From: Xiphophorus maculatus
Taxonomy: Eukaryota > Chordata > Actinopteri > Cyprinodontiformes > Poeciliidae
Direction of reading: 5' to 3'
NCBI RefSeq assembly: GCF_002775205.1
Contig: NC_036456.1
Location: 27,857,108 to 27,921,107, forward strand
Length of the DNA stretch: 64,000 nucleotides
The notes beneath the pieces were generated by a model that had not been told where the DNA came from, did no database searches, and saw only the letters and a list, made by a program, of their open reading frames with translations. Below are positions 1-11,699 of this stretch, in pieces. A program made the position numbers and the translations under genes. Within the stretch, counting starts at the first letter, position 1; each line of letters opens with the position of its first letter.

Positions 1-1030
1 AAAGTCACTGCTTGAGGCACCACCCCATTTTACAGTGTGAGCTAAGGCTACTTAAACTAGTTGCAAGTAAGACAGTTCATCACCTGTATTTTGGAACCTG
101 TCAAGAAACTGAGCATACAGTTCTCCGCCATTAGCAGAGTCTAACAACTTAAGATATTCTGAGGGAGAGCGAATTCAAGTTCAAGTGCTTAATTGCTTCA
201 GCAGCTGGGGGTAAGATAGACTGAAGGATCTTTCGAGATTGTTGCACTTTGGAAATGGAAGAGTCACTCATGAGTAGTTCTACACTGGAATGTCAAGTAT
301 AATCTGGCTCATACGCTGGCTGTGGGATTTTACCAGAAAAAAACTTAGTTTTTGTGAGAACTGTTGCACTGCATAATCTTTCCTTTTCACAATGTGCTCA
401 ACTACCATGCGCTGCACTCCTGGAGGGTTTAAATCATGTGGAGACATGTTAGCGGTTATGCTATGAGCTGGGCTACTCACATTTAGCAAGCACAATAACA
501 ATAATAAAAGCAATTATAATAATAACAAGCCGACATATCAAAAATTAAACCCCAGACCTATTGAGCTCAATGTTTCATTTATTCTTTTAGTCATTCATCG
601 AGTCAAATTGTGTTTTTGAGTTCAGCTCCTTTTTTCATTATTACCACTACAATGTTCATGCTGGAGAGAAGATGGAAGTTCTTTGATGGATCGGTAGTTC
701 TTTTCTGGACACAGGCTCACCATCTCCAGCCGTAGACAATCCAGAAGTCCAATCCAACAAAAGTAAAAATACCTAGCCAAGACGAGGTACAGACTCATCA
801 ATGGTTAGCAACACAGTTTCTCTGGGTCTCACTGAAGATGTCTCATCAATTTCAGCACTATTTTTCCTCAGCCTTCCTTTTACGCTCCCAAAGTAAAACT
901 GACAATTAATTCCAAGTCTCCTTTAAGATGATTGGATCGTGCACACTTATTTTCAAATTTCTCCTTTTCAGTTGAGGCTATGTCTTGTGTAACATACTTT
1001 TCTTTTCAAAGAGGTGTCACGTACAGCTCC
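1..1030. other. No recognisable gene
   Basis: No coding region, RNA gene or clear repeat was recognised. Open frames are short and lack family motifs. This is probably intergenic DNA downstream of gene 1. Confidence 0.5.
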
Positions 1031-1044
1031 AGATATGGTAGTAA

Positions 1045-1365
1045 TATGAGTGGGCTAGATACAGTATCTTACAATATTCATGGTCTGAACCATCCTATTA
1101 AACAAAAGAAGATTTTGACTCAACTAAAAAATCTACCAGAGACTCACCTAATGGAGAACAAACACAAAAACCGGAAAAGGGAATCGGTAAGTCACCCATT
1201 TTATGCCTCATTTGGAAAAAGGAGGGGGTAGCTATTTTAATCCAATAAGGGATATTGTTTGAAGTTGAAAAAGAGGTAAAGGATAAAGAAGGAAGATATG
1301 TAAGGTTTATAGGACAAATAGGAGATATGACAATTTCAGTAATAAATGTAAACAAAAACGAAACA
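1045..1365 (+). pseudogene. L1/Tx1-type LINE endonuclease relic
   Basis: A degraded N-terminal part of a LINE ORF2 endonuclease. The translation contains SYNIHGLNHPIKQKKIL, then an ETHL segment, then a GVAIL-like strand and an EGRYVRFIG strand after a stop near position 1249. This order is typical of the L1/Tx1 apurinic-endonuclease fold. Stops interrupt the frame and no reverse transcriptase follows. It is a dead fragment. Family assignment is by eye. Confidence 0.6.
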
Positions 1366-1389
1366 TAAACACACATATTGGGACAGGGA

Positions 1390-1625
1390 CCCCAACACAA
1401 TGACTGGAACATGAACAAAAGTCTTCCAAGAGCCCCAGCATTTGCGTTGGGCCGGAAAGGAGGACTGTTCCTTCACATTCCTCTCCTTCTGTTGTTTGAT
1501 GTCTTCCCTCACCTGCTTCCTTTTCTTTTGGACCCCCGTTGTGTAGTCTTGGTTGAAATAAACAGTCTGTCCTTCATAGCAGATCTTCTGTTTCCAGGCC
1601 TGTTTTATCCCATGTTCCTTCATCT
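1390..1625 (-). pseudogene. L1/Tx1-type ORF1 C-terminal relic
   Basis: On the minus strand the frame reads IKQAWKQKICYEGQTVYF, then a basic RKQVREDIKQQKERN stretch and an FPAQ segment. This resembles the C-terminal domain of L1 ORF1 RNA-binding proteins. It lies back-to-back with the endonuclease relic on the other strand, so it is either an inverted piece of the same insertion or a second element. No intact ORF1 is present. Confidence 0.5.
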
Positions 1626-2990
1626 TATAATAAAAGAAGCGTACGATGATCGCTTTCGGGGGGAGCGTGGTTTATTCACCAGTGAGCAATGTGCTCTTTC
1701 AATACACAATTCCATCCTGTCTGTGATTTGAATCTGGGATTTAATAAATTGTGCTATGAAGCTAATGGTGTTGTTTTTTCTACACCCTCAGGAATGCCAT
1801 GGATTCTTATATTGTTGCGCCTCATCCTCAACTCCAAGTCATTGCATTTCTCTGATAGTTTGGTCGTTTCCCAGAGCAGAAATGTCGCCACCTGCTATAC
1901 TAGGATCAATACTAGTATAGTATATCTACACTGTAAATCAAGTCAAATGCTTGACTTGATTTATGGTGTCAAGTTAATCAAGAAAAACACTCTACTTGAT
2001 TTACTAGTTGTTAAATCAGGTAAAATGAGAAAAGAAGGACCAATTGTATTTGCTGTATTTTTTTTAAATATGTAAAAAAAAGTTTTTTTTACACTCTGAA
2101 ACCAGATGTATTAATGTGTTCCTTTAACACAATTATTGTGATGAATAATTTTAGCACAGCAGTTGTACCGAATTGAAATGTAGTTAGAATAAATTAATGG
2201 AACTCCTCTTGAAGGAAAACAAATATTTAATGTATACTTTTAACATTACTATGATCAAAAAATAATATAGCATGTTAAGTTTACATATTCAAGTTGTTTA
2301 ACCACTTTAAAAATGAATACATCTTTAAATTGCTTTACAGTTTAAACTTTCGTTGACCATAAAACAAACTTCATCTTTTTAACTTTTCTCTAACAAAACC
2401 AATTCATCTGTCAAAGGTCCCAGAACACAGTTTAAGCATAAACTACAAAAGTAATATTTGCTAATACATCACAATAACAGTTCTTTAACGTCTCATTTTA
2501 GAACATATTAAACGATTTTGTACCTGGGATTTGAATATAATATATCTCCATGGAAACATGCCACTAGGCTTATTAATGGGGTCATTTCTGTTAACCACTT
2601 CATAGACATCAGTCCTAGAGACTACATAGTCACAGAAATCATAATAGAAATATTGAAGAAGCAAAGTAAAAGAATCATAAATCCAAACATTGTTACAACT
2701 TGACACTATTTTCAGTAAGGATGTATTAAGCAAAAACATGCTCAAAACTTCATAGAGCCAAAGTACATACACAGATCTTTGAGTAAGATACATGAAATAT
2801 ATTTTTTCTACATAGACTAGAAGTAAGTATTTATTATTGTTTATAAAAAAGTGAAAAAAAAAATTAAGAACAAACTTTGCGCGACAAGTTAGCACTAACT
2901 TTTGAGAATATTAAATAGTTTTTTTTATCTGTTTTAAAATAAAATTGAATCCTAATGGACCTTCTCAAGAATAGAAATGCCTGACTAGAA
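1626..2990. other. AT-rich 3' flank of gene 1
   Basis: No gene recognised. The stretch is very AT-rich with homopolymer runs. The part nearest gene 1 probably contains its 3' untranslated region. Confidence 0.45.
2830..2835 (-). promoter_or_regulatory. Candidate poly(A) signal of gene 1
   Basis: AATAAA on the minus strand, about 165 bp past the gene 1 stop. Genes 2 and 3 have the same hexamer at comparable distances. Chance occurrence is possible in AT-rich DNA. Confidence 0.35.
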
Positions 2991-3000
2991 AACTCTAGTC

Positions 3001-6000
3001 TCACTTGATGTTAAATGACTCTTTAAGGCTTTCCTTTGCTTGTTGTTCTGTGATATTGTTCCAAGCAGGAGGAATGTCTGCTGGTTTTGCCATGTATGCT
3101 TTAGCAAACTCCTGGTTGTACTTGGCCATCACATATTTCCAGTAGTCTGATGCCTCCAGGCTGACATCTGGACGAATGTCCCAGTGTGGGTAGATTTCCT
3201 TATAGTTTTTGTAAAGGTGCCATTCATCCTTTATGGCACTGCAACAGAAAATCTTTTCACTGACAACCAGAGAAGAGCAGATGTCAGTCATAAGCTGCTC
3301 TGTTCCCTCCCATCTATGCTCACCCAAGCCCTGTGGACGATGCAATGAAGCAAAATGTTCAGTGTGTAATTTTCCTCCTGCATCACAGGGTACGGCACAG
3401 AATGGACACTGCTGGCCACAACCAATCACTCTGTTGAAAAGCTCAACATGGGGTTTTACATGGAGATGACTGAGTTTGGTTTCAAAGGGTCTGTTCTGAA
3501 TATCTGTCCCCAGAGCTTCTGCCATGTCCTTCACAGACACTGTGAGCCAGTGAGCGAACTGTTTCTGATCAGCATTGTTTAGGACCAGGAAGGCACCAAG
3601 AGCATTCTGGGAAATCACCAGTTTGTCACCAAGTTCTTTGCAAATCTCTTCAACAAATGTCTTCAGGCTGTCAGTTGCTGTGGTCTTTTTGATGGCACCA
3701 TTGATGCTGCTAATGCTCGACTCGAGATGTCTGTCTTCAATTTCACCTAGAATAGACCCATCAGAAAAATGCTTCTTTATTCTGTCAGATATCTGGGATT
3801 TTAAATAATCTTCATAGGAACAGATGTAGTAAAGATAACGTTCAAATTCATTCCTTGAAATAAGATCCATTAAAACAGAATATTGAAAAGACATTCGTGT
3901 GCTGAACTCTTCTCCTGTCAGCATTTCATCGATTATGTTGAGGCCCAAGGAACGATAGATGAAATCTTCCACAGCAGGTTTCAGACACTGATTAGTGAAT
4001 TCTTCAGCTTTCTTCTGGCATTGGTCTCGTTTATAGAACACATCTTTGAAATCTGCACAAAATTTGTTTTTGTTTTTCTGCAGACATTTATAAGGATCAT
4101 TTTCTTGTATAAAGTCTTCATGCATTTTCTGAAACGTCCTGGCTGCAGATCCACATATGTGTTGTTTCAGAGACACCTCAAACTCTATGTCAGTGTCAAC
4201 CTTAGCATTGCTCAGCTTCTCATCAATGATGTGAAGAATCTCCTGGATGTAAGTGTCATGATAATTAGTTTTTCTCTTGACTTTATCACTTATAAAGTCA
4301 TTGCAGAAGGATATAATGCTGTCAGCGGTTTCTTGCCTGGGGTTTGTAGGGACATTCATGAACCACTGATACAGTCCTGTTACTTTGTGTTTGATTTTTT
4401 CTCTCAGTCCTTTAGGTTTGTATGTAAAAGGCTCCAGTCCACAGTCTTTGAGGTTTTTTTTACTCAGCAGTTCACATGCATGGCTTCCCTTAGGAGAAAG
4501 ATTTGTTTGTAACTGATGGGACACACTTGTGAAGATATTTGAAGTCTGCTGTTCGGAGAAGGCCAAGGTTCTCAGTGTTTCAGTCCACATCTTATCAAAA
4601 TTTTCATCAAGCTCTCTGTCAGTCATTTTAACTTTTTTCTTACGACATTTATCAATTAAAGCACAAACTGCTTTCTCAATTTTTTCTGTATAAGTGGCCC
4701 TGATTTTGTCGAGTTCTTTCAATCCCTCTTTAATGTCAGCTGTTGTTGTGATCTGGTTGAACACTGATCTTTCAGTTTGTCGTCGAAGACTCTTTATGCT
4801 GTTGGAGAAATCCTCTCTGTATCCTTCAACCAGATAAACATGACCTTCTGGCTGATCAAAGTATTTCTTCAGGTTTTCAAGGATCTTTGTCTCCCACTTG
4901 GTCAGCTCTGTGATTGCTTCACTTTTCAACTCGGTTATGAATTCATTCATGTCAGATATTTCAGATTTTGCAGCAACTGTACCAAAGTTTGATATCCTTG
5001 TCTCTGCATTGGTGACCCAGGTGTACATTTCCTTTTTGAACTCCCACTCCCATTTGTTGTACTCTGTGCAGAGCCTCATGTAAGCATCAGCCACCAGGCT
5101 GTTTCTGAAGCTGAAGATGAAGTTTTCATGTTTTATTGCGTTCCACAGGCTGGTTATCCACTTACTGAACTCCAAGATGTTATTAGAAGTTGACTCATAC
5201 TTTCCCAGCTGTTGGATGATGTTATTAGAAGTTGACCCACACTTTCCCAGCTGTTGGATGATGTTTTTCTTGAGTTCATAGACAGTCTCACTGTATCCTG
5301 CATTGACTGGAGCCATTGGTGGGTTTCCATTCCAGAGTCCAGGAATGTAGCAGTTCCCAGTGTCTGGATTATACTCCATCACATCAGTGAAGCTCTTGTA
5401 TTTCTCTTCTCTTTTCTCCATTTTAGCTGCAGCCTGGGTCATCTCATTCAGCTGTTCTAACAGCAGTTTCCTGTCTCTCAGGTTCTTCTCATGAGCTGAA
5501 ACCTCAGAAACGTTCTGGTGAAAAAACTGACATTGAGGCTTTTTGCCGACCTCCTTCATCCTGAGGAAAGCATGCACCACTATCTGCAGGATGTCTTTCA
5601 TCTCTGTTAAATTCTGCATTGCAATATTGATAATGGTGATGTCACTCAGACCAACAACAAGTGTTGCCAGCTCATTGTCATGCTCATGGCTGTTGTCCAG
5701 CTGTGCTAGCTCTGGTGACTTTAAGCCTTCAGTGTCGATGATCATCACGAAGTCACAGTTGAGAACTTTCTTGAAGTCTTCATTGACTTTGATGAGCAGC
5801 ATGAAGGCACCTCTAGTGCATCGACCACTGCTGACTGCAAACTGGACTCCAAACATGGTGTTAAGGAGAGTGGACTTCCCTGTGCTCTGAACTCCAAGAA
5901 CTGTGACGACCCGTATCTTGTTCTTTGGAGACACCAAGTCATTGAGCTGAGAGAGAACATCACTCACCCATCTGAGAGGAATGTTGGAAGCATCTCCATC

Positions 6001-7709
6001 TACAAGCTCAAGAGGAAATCCATCCAGCAACAACTGAGCACAGAGTTTGGGCAGATGTTGCAGTTGCTGACGTGATGGATCTGTTTCTGGAAGGTAAAGA
6101 GAAGCTTCATAGATCTGACCCATTTCACGGAAGAAGTGCTCAAGTCCCAGTGAGCTGCTGGAAAGTTGTTTGTCAATTTCTTTGATCTCTTCTTTGTTTT
6201 CAGAATCTTTGCATTTTTCCTTGTAAAGCTCCCTAAGGTCAGAAAATTTGATTTGAGACAAGTTGTCAAGGTTTATTTGCATCCATTTCAGAAAATAACA
6301 CCTTTCTCTATGTGGGCTGGATATTGCACTAATAAAGCTTGTCATTGCCCTGGACATCCCATAAGCATTTTGCTTTTTCCTCAGTTTTTTTCTCTCGCTC
6401 TGAAGTTTACATTTGTAATTTTCAATGTTTTCTGAACCAACTTTTCGAAGACGAAATTCTTCCTTTTCCAAGCAAGTCAGTTCCTTCCATATTTGACCTT
6501 GTAACGGAAGTTGATCTTTTTTGTATTTCATTATGTCTTTAATCTCAGCAGTGATTTCATCAGCTTTCATCTTTCCAGTTTGGCACTTTGAAAAATCTTC
6601 ATCAACTCTGATTCCCAGTTCATGAGCAACATCAGCCATCTGCTCTACAGACATTTTACTCTGTGAGTTATTAATTACATCACCAACTCTTTTCCTCAGT
6701 AGTTTAACAAAATCTGCACCATTTGTTTGTTTTGTCTTTATTAGAATGTTGTTTTGAGTCAAGGCCAGACTGGTTGCCAGTTTTTTAACTAAATCAAATC
6801 TGAAGTTTTTGCTCTGTTGGTTTCCCACCAGGAAGATTTGAGATTTGTGGTTTTTGTTTGTCAGCAGTTCACACTCAGAGTCCAGCTGGTCAAAGAAAAC
6901 AAAAACTGCAGCAGATGTCTGACACAAAAAGGAGAATTGTGTGTCAAATGAAGCAATGTCTCCACGAAGGTTAGCTATAGCAACTGGTTCACTGAAGATG
7001 TCCATGTTTTTGTTTCCACAGGGAAGGTACCAGGTCATTTCAGTCAGTCCATTGGATATTCTTCTTGGACTGTCTCCACCATCCATGTCACGGTGAACAA
7101 AGGTGTCATCTGGGTTGTTTAAAAGTTTATTGAGCATCTCTGATTTGGACAGAGAGCACTCACCCAGTCTCACAAATGAGACGAATGGAAGTTCAGAAAG
7201 AACTATTCTTTCTTCTATGAAGCCTTTTGATTCTGAAAGATCTGAAGGTCTGTACTTCTTAACAATGTCTCTCATGGCCCACAGCATGAGGGTGCACCGG
7301 TTTGTATCACAGTTAGGAAGCAGCAGAGGAACAGAGAACTGACACATGGACATTTTTAGAGCTAATTCTTGATGAACAAACCCATCAGAACACAGGAAGA
7401 GAGCAGTGATTATATCAAGAGGATTTACAGAGTCATCCTTATTTGGACTGGCAAGCAAATCATCAAAATTGAACTCACCAGGTTCTAATTCATCATCTTG
7501 GTTAGACATAGAAACTGATCTTATCTGTCTAGCTGTTACATTCACCATCTTCAGTTTCTTGAGAAAATGCCATGAAAGATCAGATTTACACTTTGGAGGC
7601 TCATCATTGATGGTCTTCTCATTGATCTCAAGGATTTTACTGAGTGACAGCTTATCCCTGTAGAACTGATCCAATCCCAGATCCTCCAAAAGCATCTTCA
7701 GGTTGGTCC
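3001..7709 (-). CDS. gvin1-like: Gene 1: interferon-induced very large GTPase (VLIG/GVIN), giant exon
   Basis: One uninterrupted exon encodes about 1565 residues of a very large interferon-inducible GTPase, a cytosolic or nuclear dynamin-superfamily relative of GBPs. Counting from the ATG at 7695, the P-loop GVQSTGKST lies near residue 600, switch residues in GRCTRGAF near 620, and the G3 motif IIDTEGL near 650. Long helical regions follow. A Cys/His cluster (CGQQCPFCAVPC, then HTEHFASLH) near 1425 is probably zinc-binding. The protein ends FNIK. The 5' boundary is a minus-strand TTTTAAACAG acceptor ending at 7710, followed by GG ACC AAC (phase 1), so the ATG at 7695 is probably internal. The matching phase-1 donor is at 14013. 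This copy alone has a 14-residue tandem duplication near residue 825. Family is certain; orthology to a mammalian gene is not. Confidence 0.93.
5177..5260 (-). repeat. 42-bp in-frame tandem duplication in gene 1
   Basis: Units 5177-5218 and 5219-5260 differ at only a few bases. They encode NNIIQQLGKCGSTS and NNIIQQLGKYESTS. The equivalent place in genes 2, 3 and 4 has a single unit. The duplication keeps the frame and lies just C-terminal to the GTPase domain. Confidence 0.9.
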
Positions 7710-8559
7710 CTGTTTAAAATATAGACAAATATCTTACTTTAGTCAATTACCTTAAATCATTGTCTTTTAACTGTTAATGCCAATAATTATTTTTTTTCAT
7801 TAAGTCCAAAAGGTACATGATGTGCCCTGCAAAATTATTTATATCCCTTATCTCTTTAACTTAAAAAAATCACAGTCCAACCACAACTTTTCAAGTATTT
7901 CACTGAGATTTTATGAGACAAACCAAGACAAACACAACACAATTCTGAAGTAGAACTAAAATTTTTAATAATTCCTAAATTCATATAATTCATATGAACA
8001 ATTCATATTAACAGGCCCAGCGGCATAGGAGGACATTGTAGGGCCTTGTCCTCTCCTGAACTGGAAGCTGTTTATTTTTAATTTTACTTCAGAGGTGCCA
8101 ACTTTCTATTATTCCTATCTTGATTTGACACAGTAGGGGCTTCTATACATTTTTCAGCCATTACAACTATTTAATCAATAGTTAATATGTCGTAACGTGT
8201 TTTTCCGTTATGACACCTGTGCGGCAACGACAGACACACACCTGCAGAACTGTGCAGTGTGTGTTAGAATCATGGCAGCAAACCAGCAAAAGCCACAGAA
8301 CTTTGCACAGGTTTCCCCCCCAAAACTAACCATAAATAGTTCAGTAATGCTGTTGGATGCGGATAATGTTAGATAAATGATGACTAGCTAATGCCAATAT
8401 ATCACGTTATGCTTGTTAACAAGTATTGTCTACTAATTTTGTTATGAATGTTCAAAAGTGGCTAGTAGTGGTTACATTTACTTGAGAAACTTTCTAAGAT
8501 AAAAAAGGTACTTATAAGAGTAGTTTTACTGCACTGCACTTTTTACTTTTACTTCAAAT

Positions 8560-10085
8560 TCAAAAATACTATTAACCCCAAAGGGAAATTAAATGTTGTA
8601 GTAAGTCATTAATTCAGATTCTTCAAATCGTTATTGAAGATTGTGATGGTTGTTGGCAGGAAAGAGTTTCTGCAACTGTCTGTGCTGCACTAAATTTGAA
8701 GAAGCCTTTGACTGAAGATGCTCTGCCTTCCCAAGACAGTCTGATGAAGAGGATAGTCAGGATTGTCCATAATTTTCTTGGTTTTATCTAGAATTCTTCT
8801 TTGCATAATCATCTCTAGAGGTTGTACAGCTGTCCCCAGACCAGAACCAGCCTTCTTTATGACGCTGTTGAGCCTTTTTAGGTCCCTGGCTCTGATGCTG
8901 CTTCCCCAACAGATGATGGTAGAAGAGATGGTGCTCTCAACAACAGACTTATAAAGGATCTGCAGCATCTTGCTGCAAACCTTGAAGGATCTTAGCTTCC
9001 TCAAGAAGTCCAGTCTGCTCTGTCCCTAATTATAGACACTTCACTATTGAATCTCAGTCCAGTCTGTCGTCAAGGCGAACACCGAAGTATTGATTTTCTT
9101 CAACCACCTCCACTTTTTCTCCCATGATGGAAAGACGGTTGGATCTGACCGTGTCTTTCCTGAAATCAACAATCATCTCCTTTGTTTTGCTTACATTGAA
9201 GATGAGATAATTGTTCCCCTACTGTAATGAAGACTGAAGCTGGTTCAGTTGTGGATAAACAATCACTCCAGGGTGTCGGGTTAGAACAGCTGATATAAAT
9301 GTTCAGGTGAGTTAGTGAAATAAGAGAATGTCCGAGTCCAGAATTGAGCTTTACTTGTTTTTAATTAGCTCTGGAGGTTCAGCCATACATGTAAGGGCAC
9401 GTATGTGTGTGTGTGTGTGCGTGTGGGGGTGTGTGTGTGTGATTTCCTATAAAGATAAACAAATACAAATTATAAGAATTTGTCTGTAAACCCTTTCACA
9501 AATAAACCAAATTTACACAAATGAATAAATGTGTTAATGTCTGACTATGAGAATGTAAATAATAATTATACATAAATAGTAATAATAAACCCTGCAATTA
9601 ATAGTGTCACACGATAAACATACAAGAGAAATAAAGCATTTCAATTGCAAATGGTAACACAAATAACAGCTGCAACTAATTAACTGAGCTTAATAGCTTA
9701 ATGCTAAACGGCTAACTTTTAGCTCTCAACAATACGAGTACAATACAGCAAACGACCATAATATTCAACGGGACAAAGCACAACTACAGCTCTTAGACAT
9801 TTACGAAACCGAACTAAATCAACAACAGTATTACTTACATTCAATGGACGCACACAATAGAAAGAGGTTATGAACGAAGTCAGCCTTGAGAACCGTAACA
9901 CTCTACTCAGATCCATAAACAAGATGTAACAAATATGAACATGAAGCCACCCAGTGGCTGAAATAAATTACTGCACCTAAAATACTTTGATGAAGAAAAC
10001 CTAAACTAGAGGGCTGAAAACAATAATTAACAGTCTTTTGTACACCTACTATGCCACAAAGCGGTCCACCACTTGAGTAATAGTA
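8560..10085 (-). mobile_element. L2/Rex-like LINE 3' fragment, split by a solo LTR
   Basis: The minus-strand translation gives the C-terminal half of a LINE reverse transcriptase: a SKTKEMIVDFRK segment near 9180, YKSVVESTISSTIICWGSSI near 8930, and QTVLGRQSIFSQRLLQI near 8720. These are standard for CR1/L2/Rex elements in fish. The more N-terminal VVDHFVA stretch lies beyond the LTR near 10060-10085, so the LINE was in place before the LTR. The 5' end is truncated and frames are broken. A second copy is at 43665-44335. Confidence 0.75.
9223..10044 (-). mobile_element. Solo LTR, 822 bp, 5-bp target duplication
   Basis: The element runs TGTAATGAAG to TTTTGTACA (TG...CA) and is flanked by direct CCTAC repeats at 9218-9222 and 10045-10049. 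The duplicate locus at gene 3 has one uninterrupted CCTAC, the pre-insertion site. Orientation is a guess from an R-U5-like region near the low-coordinate end on the minus strand. No internal retroviral genes. It contains a TG-rich microsatellite near 9400. Confidence 0.85.
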
Positions 10086-10331
10086 TTATTGCTACTTTTA
10101 CTTGAGTAGATTGATTTTGCATTTAAAGAAATGCACTCCACAGATTGGAAACATTGTTAGATTTCTGCAATATATAACCTGTGTATGCAAATTTGAGCCC
10201 ATTTACTCAACATTTCATACATGTCGCTGTTTAAATTCTTATTGTTTATTTTGTACTAATAAACATGTTCATTTTATTTGAAAGGTTATATAAAAGTTTG
10301 TCTATGTATTTATGTTGAAATAAATGCTAGT

Positions 10332-10891
10332 TGATACGTTTAAATTAATTATAAATATAAATACTCTATGTCTGTTTGCTTCTGGAATGTGTGCCTTGTG
10401 AGAGATGCTTGTAGGAAGACATCTAAACGTGTCAAATTGGGAGCTGATACCAGATGTAACTGACGTGGCAGAATACACAATGGATGATTAAGGGTCGAAG
10501 TTTATGGACCAGAGACAGAGGAACTGTACATGAGACCACGGATACACAAGACACCTCATTGTTCTGTGGGTTCATCAGTTCCTGCATTGTTTCTACAGAA
10601 GGAAGTAAACAAGAACTCTGAACTTTGCACTCTACATTATGGCAACTTGTAGGTGCAACACACCTGTGACTCAAGAGAACAGAAGAAGCAGCTATGCTAT
10701 GTGATTAACTCAACATAATTAAATAAGCTATGTAACTAGGACCGTCTTAAGGAAATAAAAAGAAAGGGTGTGGGAGGAGCTTGCTTCAGAGTGGGTAGGA
10801 GATTGCAACTGAAGCACGCTCCTGTCTGTTCTCCTTGCAAGTAAATCTAAAACTCACTTGTCGCTCATGCTCAGATTCTTTGAACCCAACA
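10332..10891 (+). mobile_element. Solo LTR, 560 bp, 5-bp target duplication
   Basis: Starts TGATACG and ends CCCAACA, flanked by CTAGT at 10327-10331 and 10892-10896. The gene 3 duplicate has a single CTAGT. An AATAAA sits near 10755 with a TCTGTTCTCCTTGC stretch about 80 bp after it, like a polyadenylation signal and U5. Similar to the LTRs of the retrovirus-like relic at 45.4-48.8 kb. Confidence 0.85.
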
Positions 10892-11699
10892 CTAGTTTAC
10901 ACCTCCTGCCCCCAAAATAAGCCAATGCCCCCCCCCCCTGCTAAACTCCTCTGGAGCCAGGCTGTAGGTTAGGCATCTACCTTTTTCTTTACAACAGCTA
11001 TTGCTGATTTGAGACACCTGAAGACTTTGTAAGGATTTACGTTTTTTAAAAATCTTTACCCTCCACAGTTATGCTGCTTTCTTAGCTTTTGCATTATGGG
11101 TTATTTTGATTGTACATTTGAACACTTTCACATTTAGCCTTCACTCATGCACACCATGCAATGCTGATTTCACTGATTGTCAAAATTCATATTAGAAACT
11201 TTAAGTTTAAGGTTAGTTTATTCTAAATAAATGTGTTTTTCAGATACTCTTAAACATGGTGTGTGTTTCTTCTTGTTGTGACCTTTGAGCCCAGTCATAA
11301 CAGAAGTGTGGTGTGATTTTATATTCAGCCCCTGAGTTGGTGTTTTATAGAAGCATCTTTTGCTTCCTTCTGTGGTTTCAATTCATCCAGAGTTGATCTC
11401 ATTTTTCAGTAAACATTCCTCTTGCACACACTCAACCTGGCAGGGTATATTGTATTTTTCACTAAGAATAAATAATGAATTAAAACAAGGAATTAAAGTA
11501 TTTTGTGAATATTTTGTTGACTCCCTTTGATTTTTCCTTACTTCGCTCAGGATGTCCAGTATTTCCACACTGACTAGACCGCTTGCCATATAGAGGACCA
11601 AAACTGACATAATAAGAAATAAAAGAAAAGTAGATATTTGGTTTTGTCGTTTCCTTATACAAGCCCTCCTTCTTTTGTCATTGCTTCCTCTCATTTTTT

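Larger units (their letters stand above)
7710..11575. repeat. Segmental duplication upstream of gene 1 (partner 42826-45435)
   Basis: The non-coding DNA upstream of the gene 1 exon matches that upstream of gene 3 nearly base for base in long runs. Examples are the shared ATGATGTGCCCTGC segment, the LINE fragment and the CTAGTTTACACC segment. The copies differ mainly by two insertions in this one (9223-10044 and 10332-10891) and by small indels. No coding gene is recognised. Inferred to be part of the intron between the giant exon and the 14-kb exons. Confidence 0.85.

Noticed and set aside
3883..4512. Plus-strand frame of 209 residues opposite gene 1
   Set aside because: Antisense shadow of the conserved GVIN exon; similar shadows occur opposite the other copies and carry no independent motif.
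7693..7695. ATG at 7695 as the start of gene 1
   Set aside because: The matching codon in gene 3 is ACA, and a splice acceptor lies 15 bp upstream in all copies, so this ATG is probably internal.
11383..11694. Minus-strand frame of about 100 residues with a hydrophobic stretch in the putative gene 1 intron
   Set aside because: The duplicate locus at gene 3 keeps only part of it and the frame breaks there. Its hydrophobic part overlaps the edge of the palindromic repeat. No acceptor and donor pair fits well.
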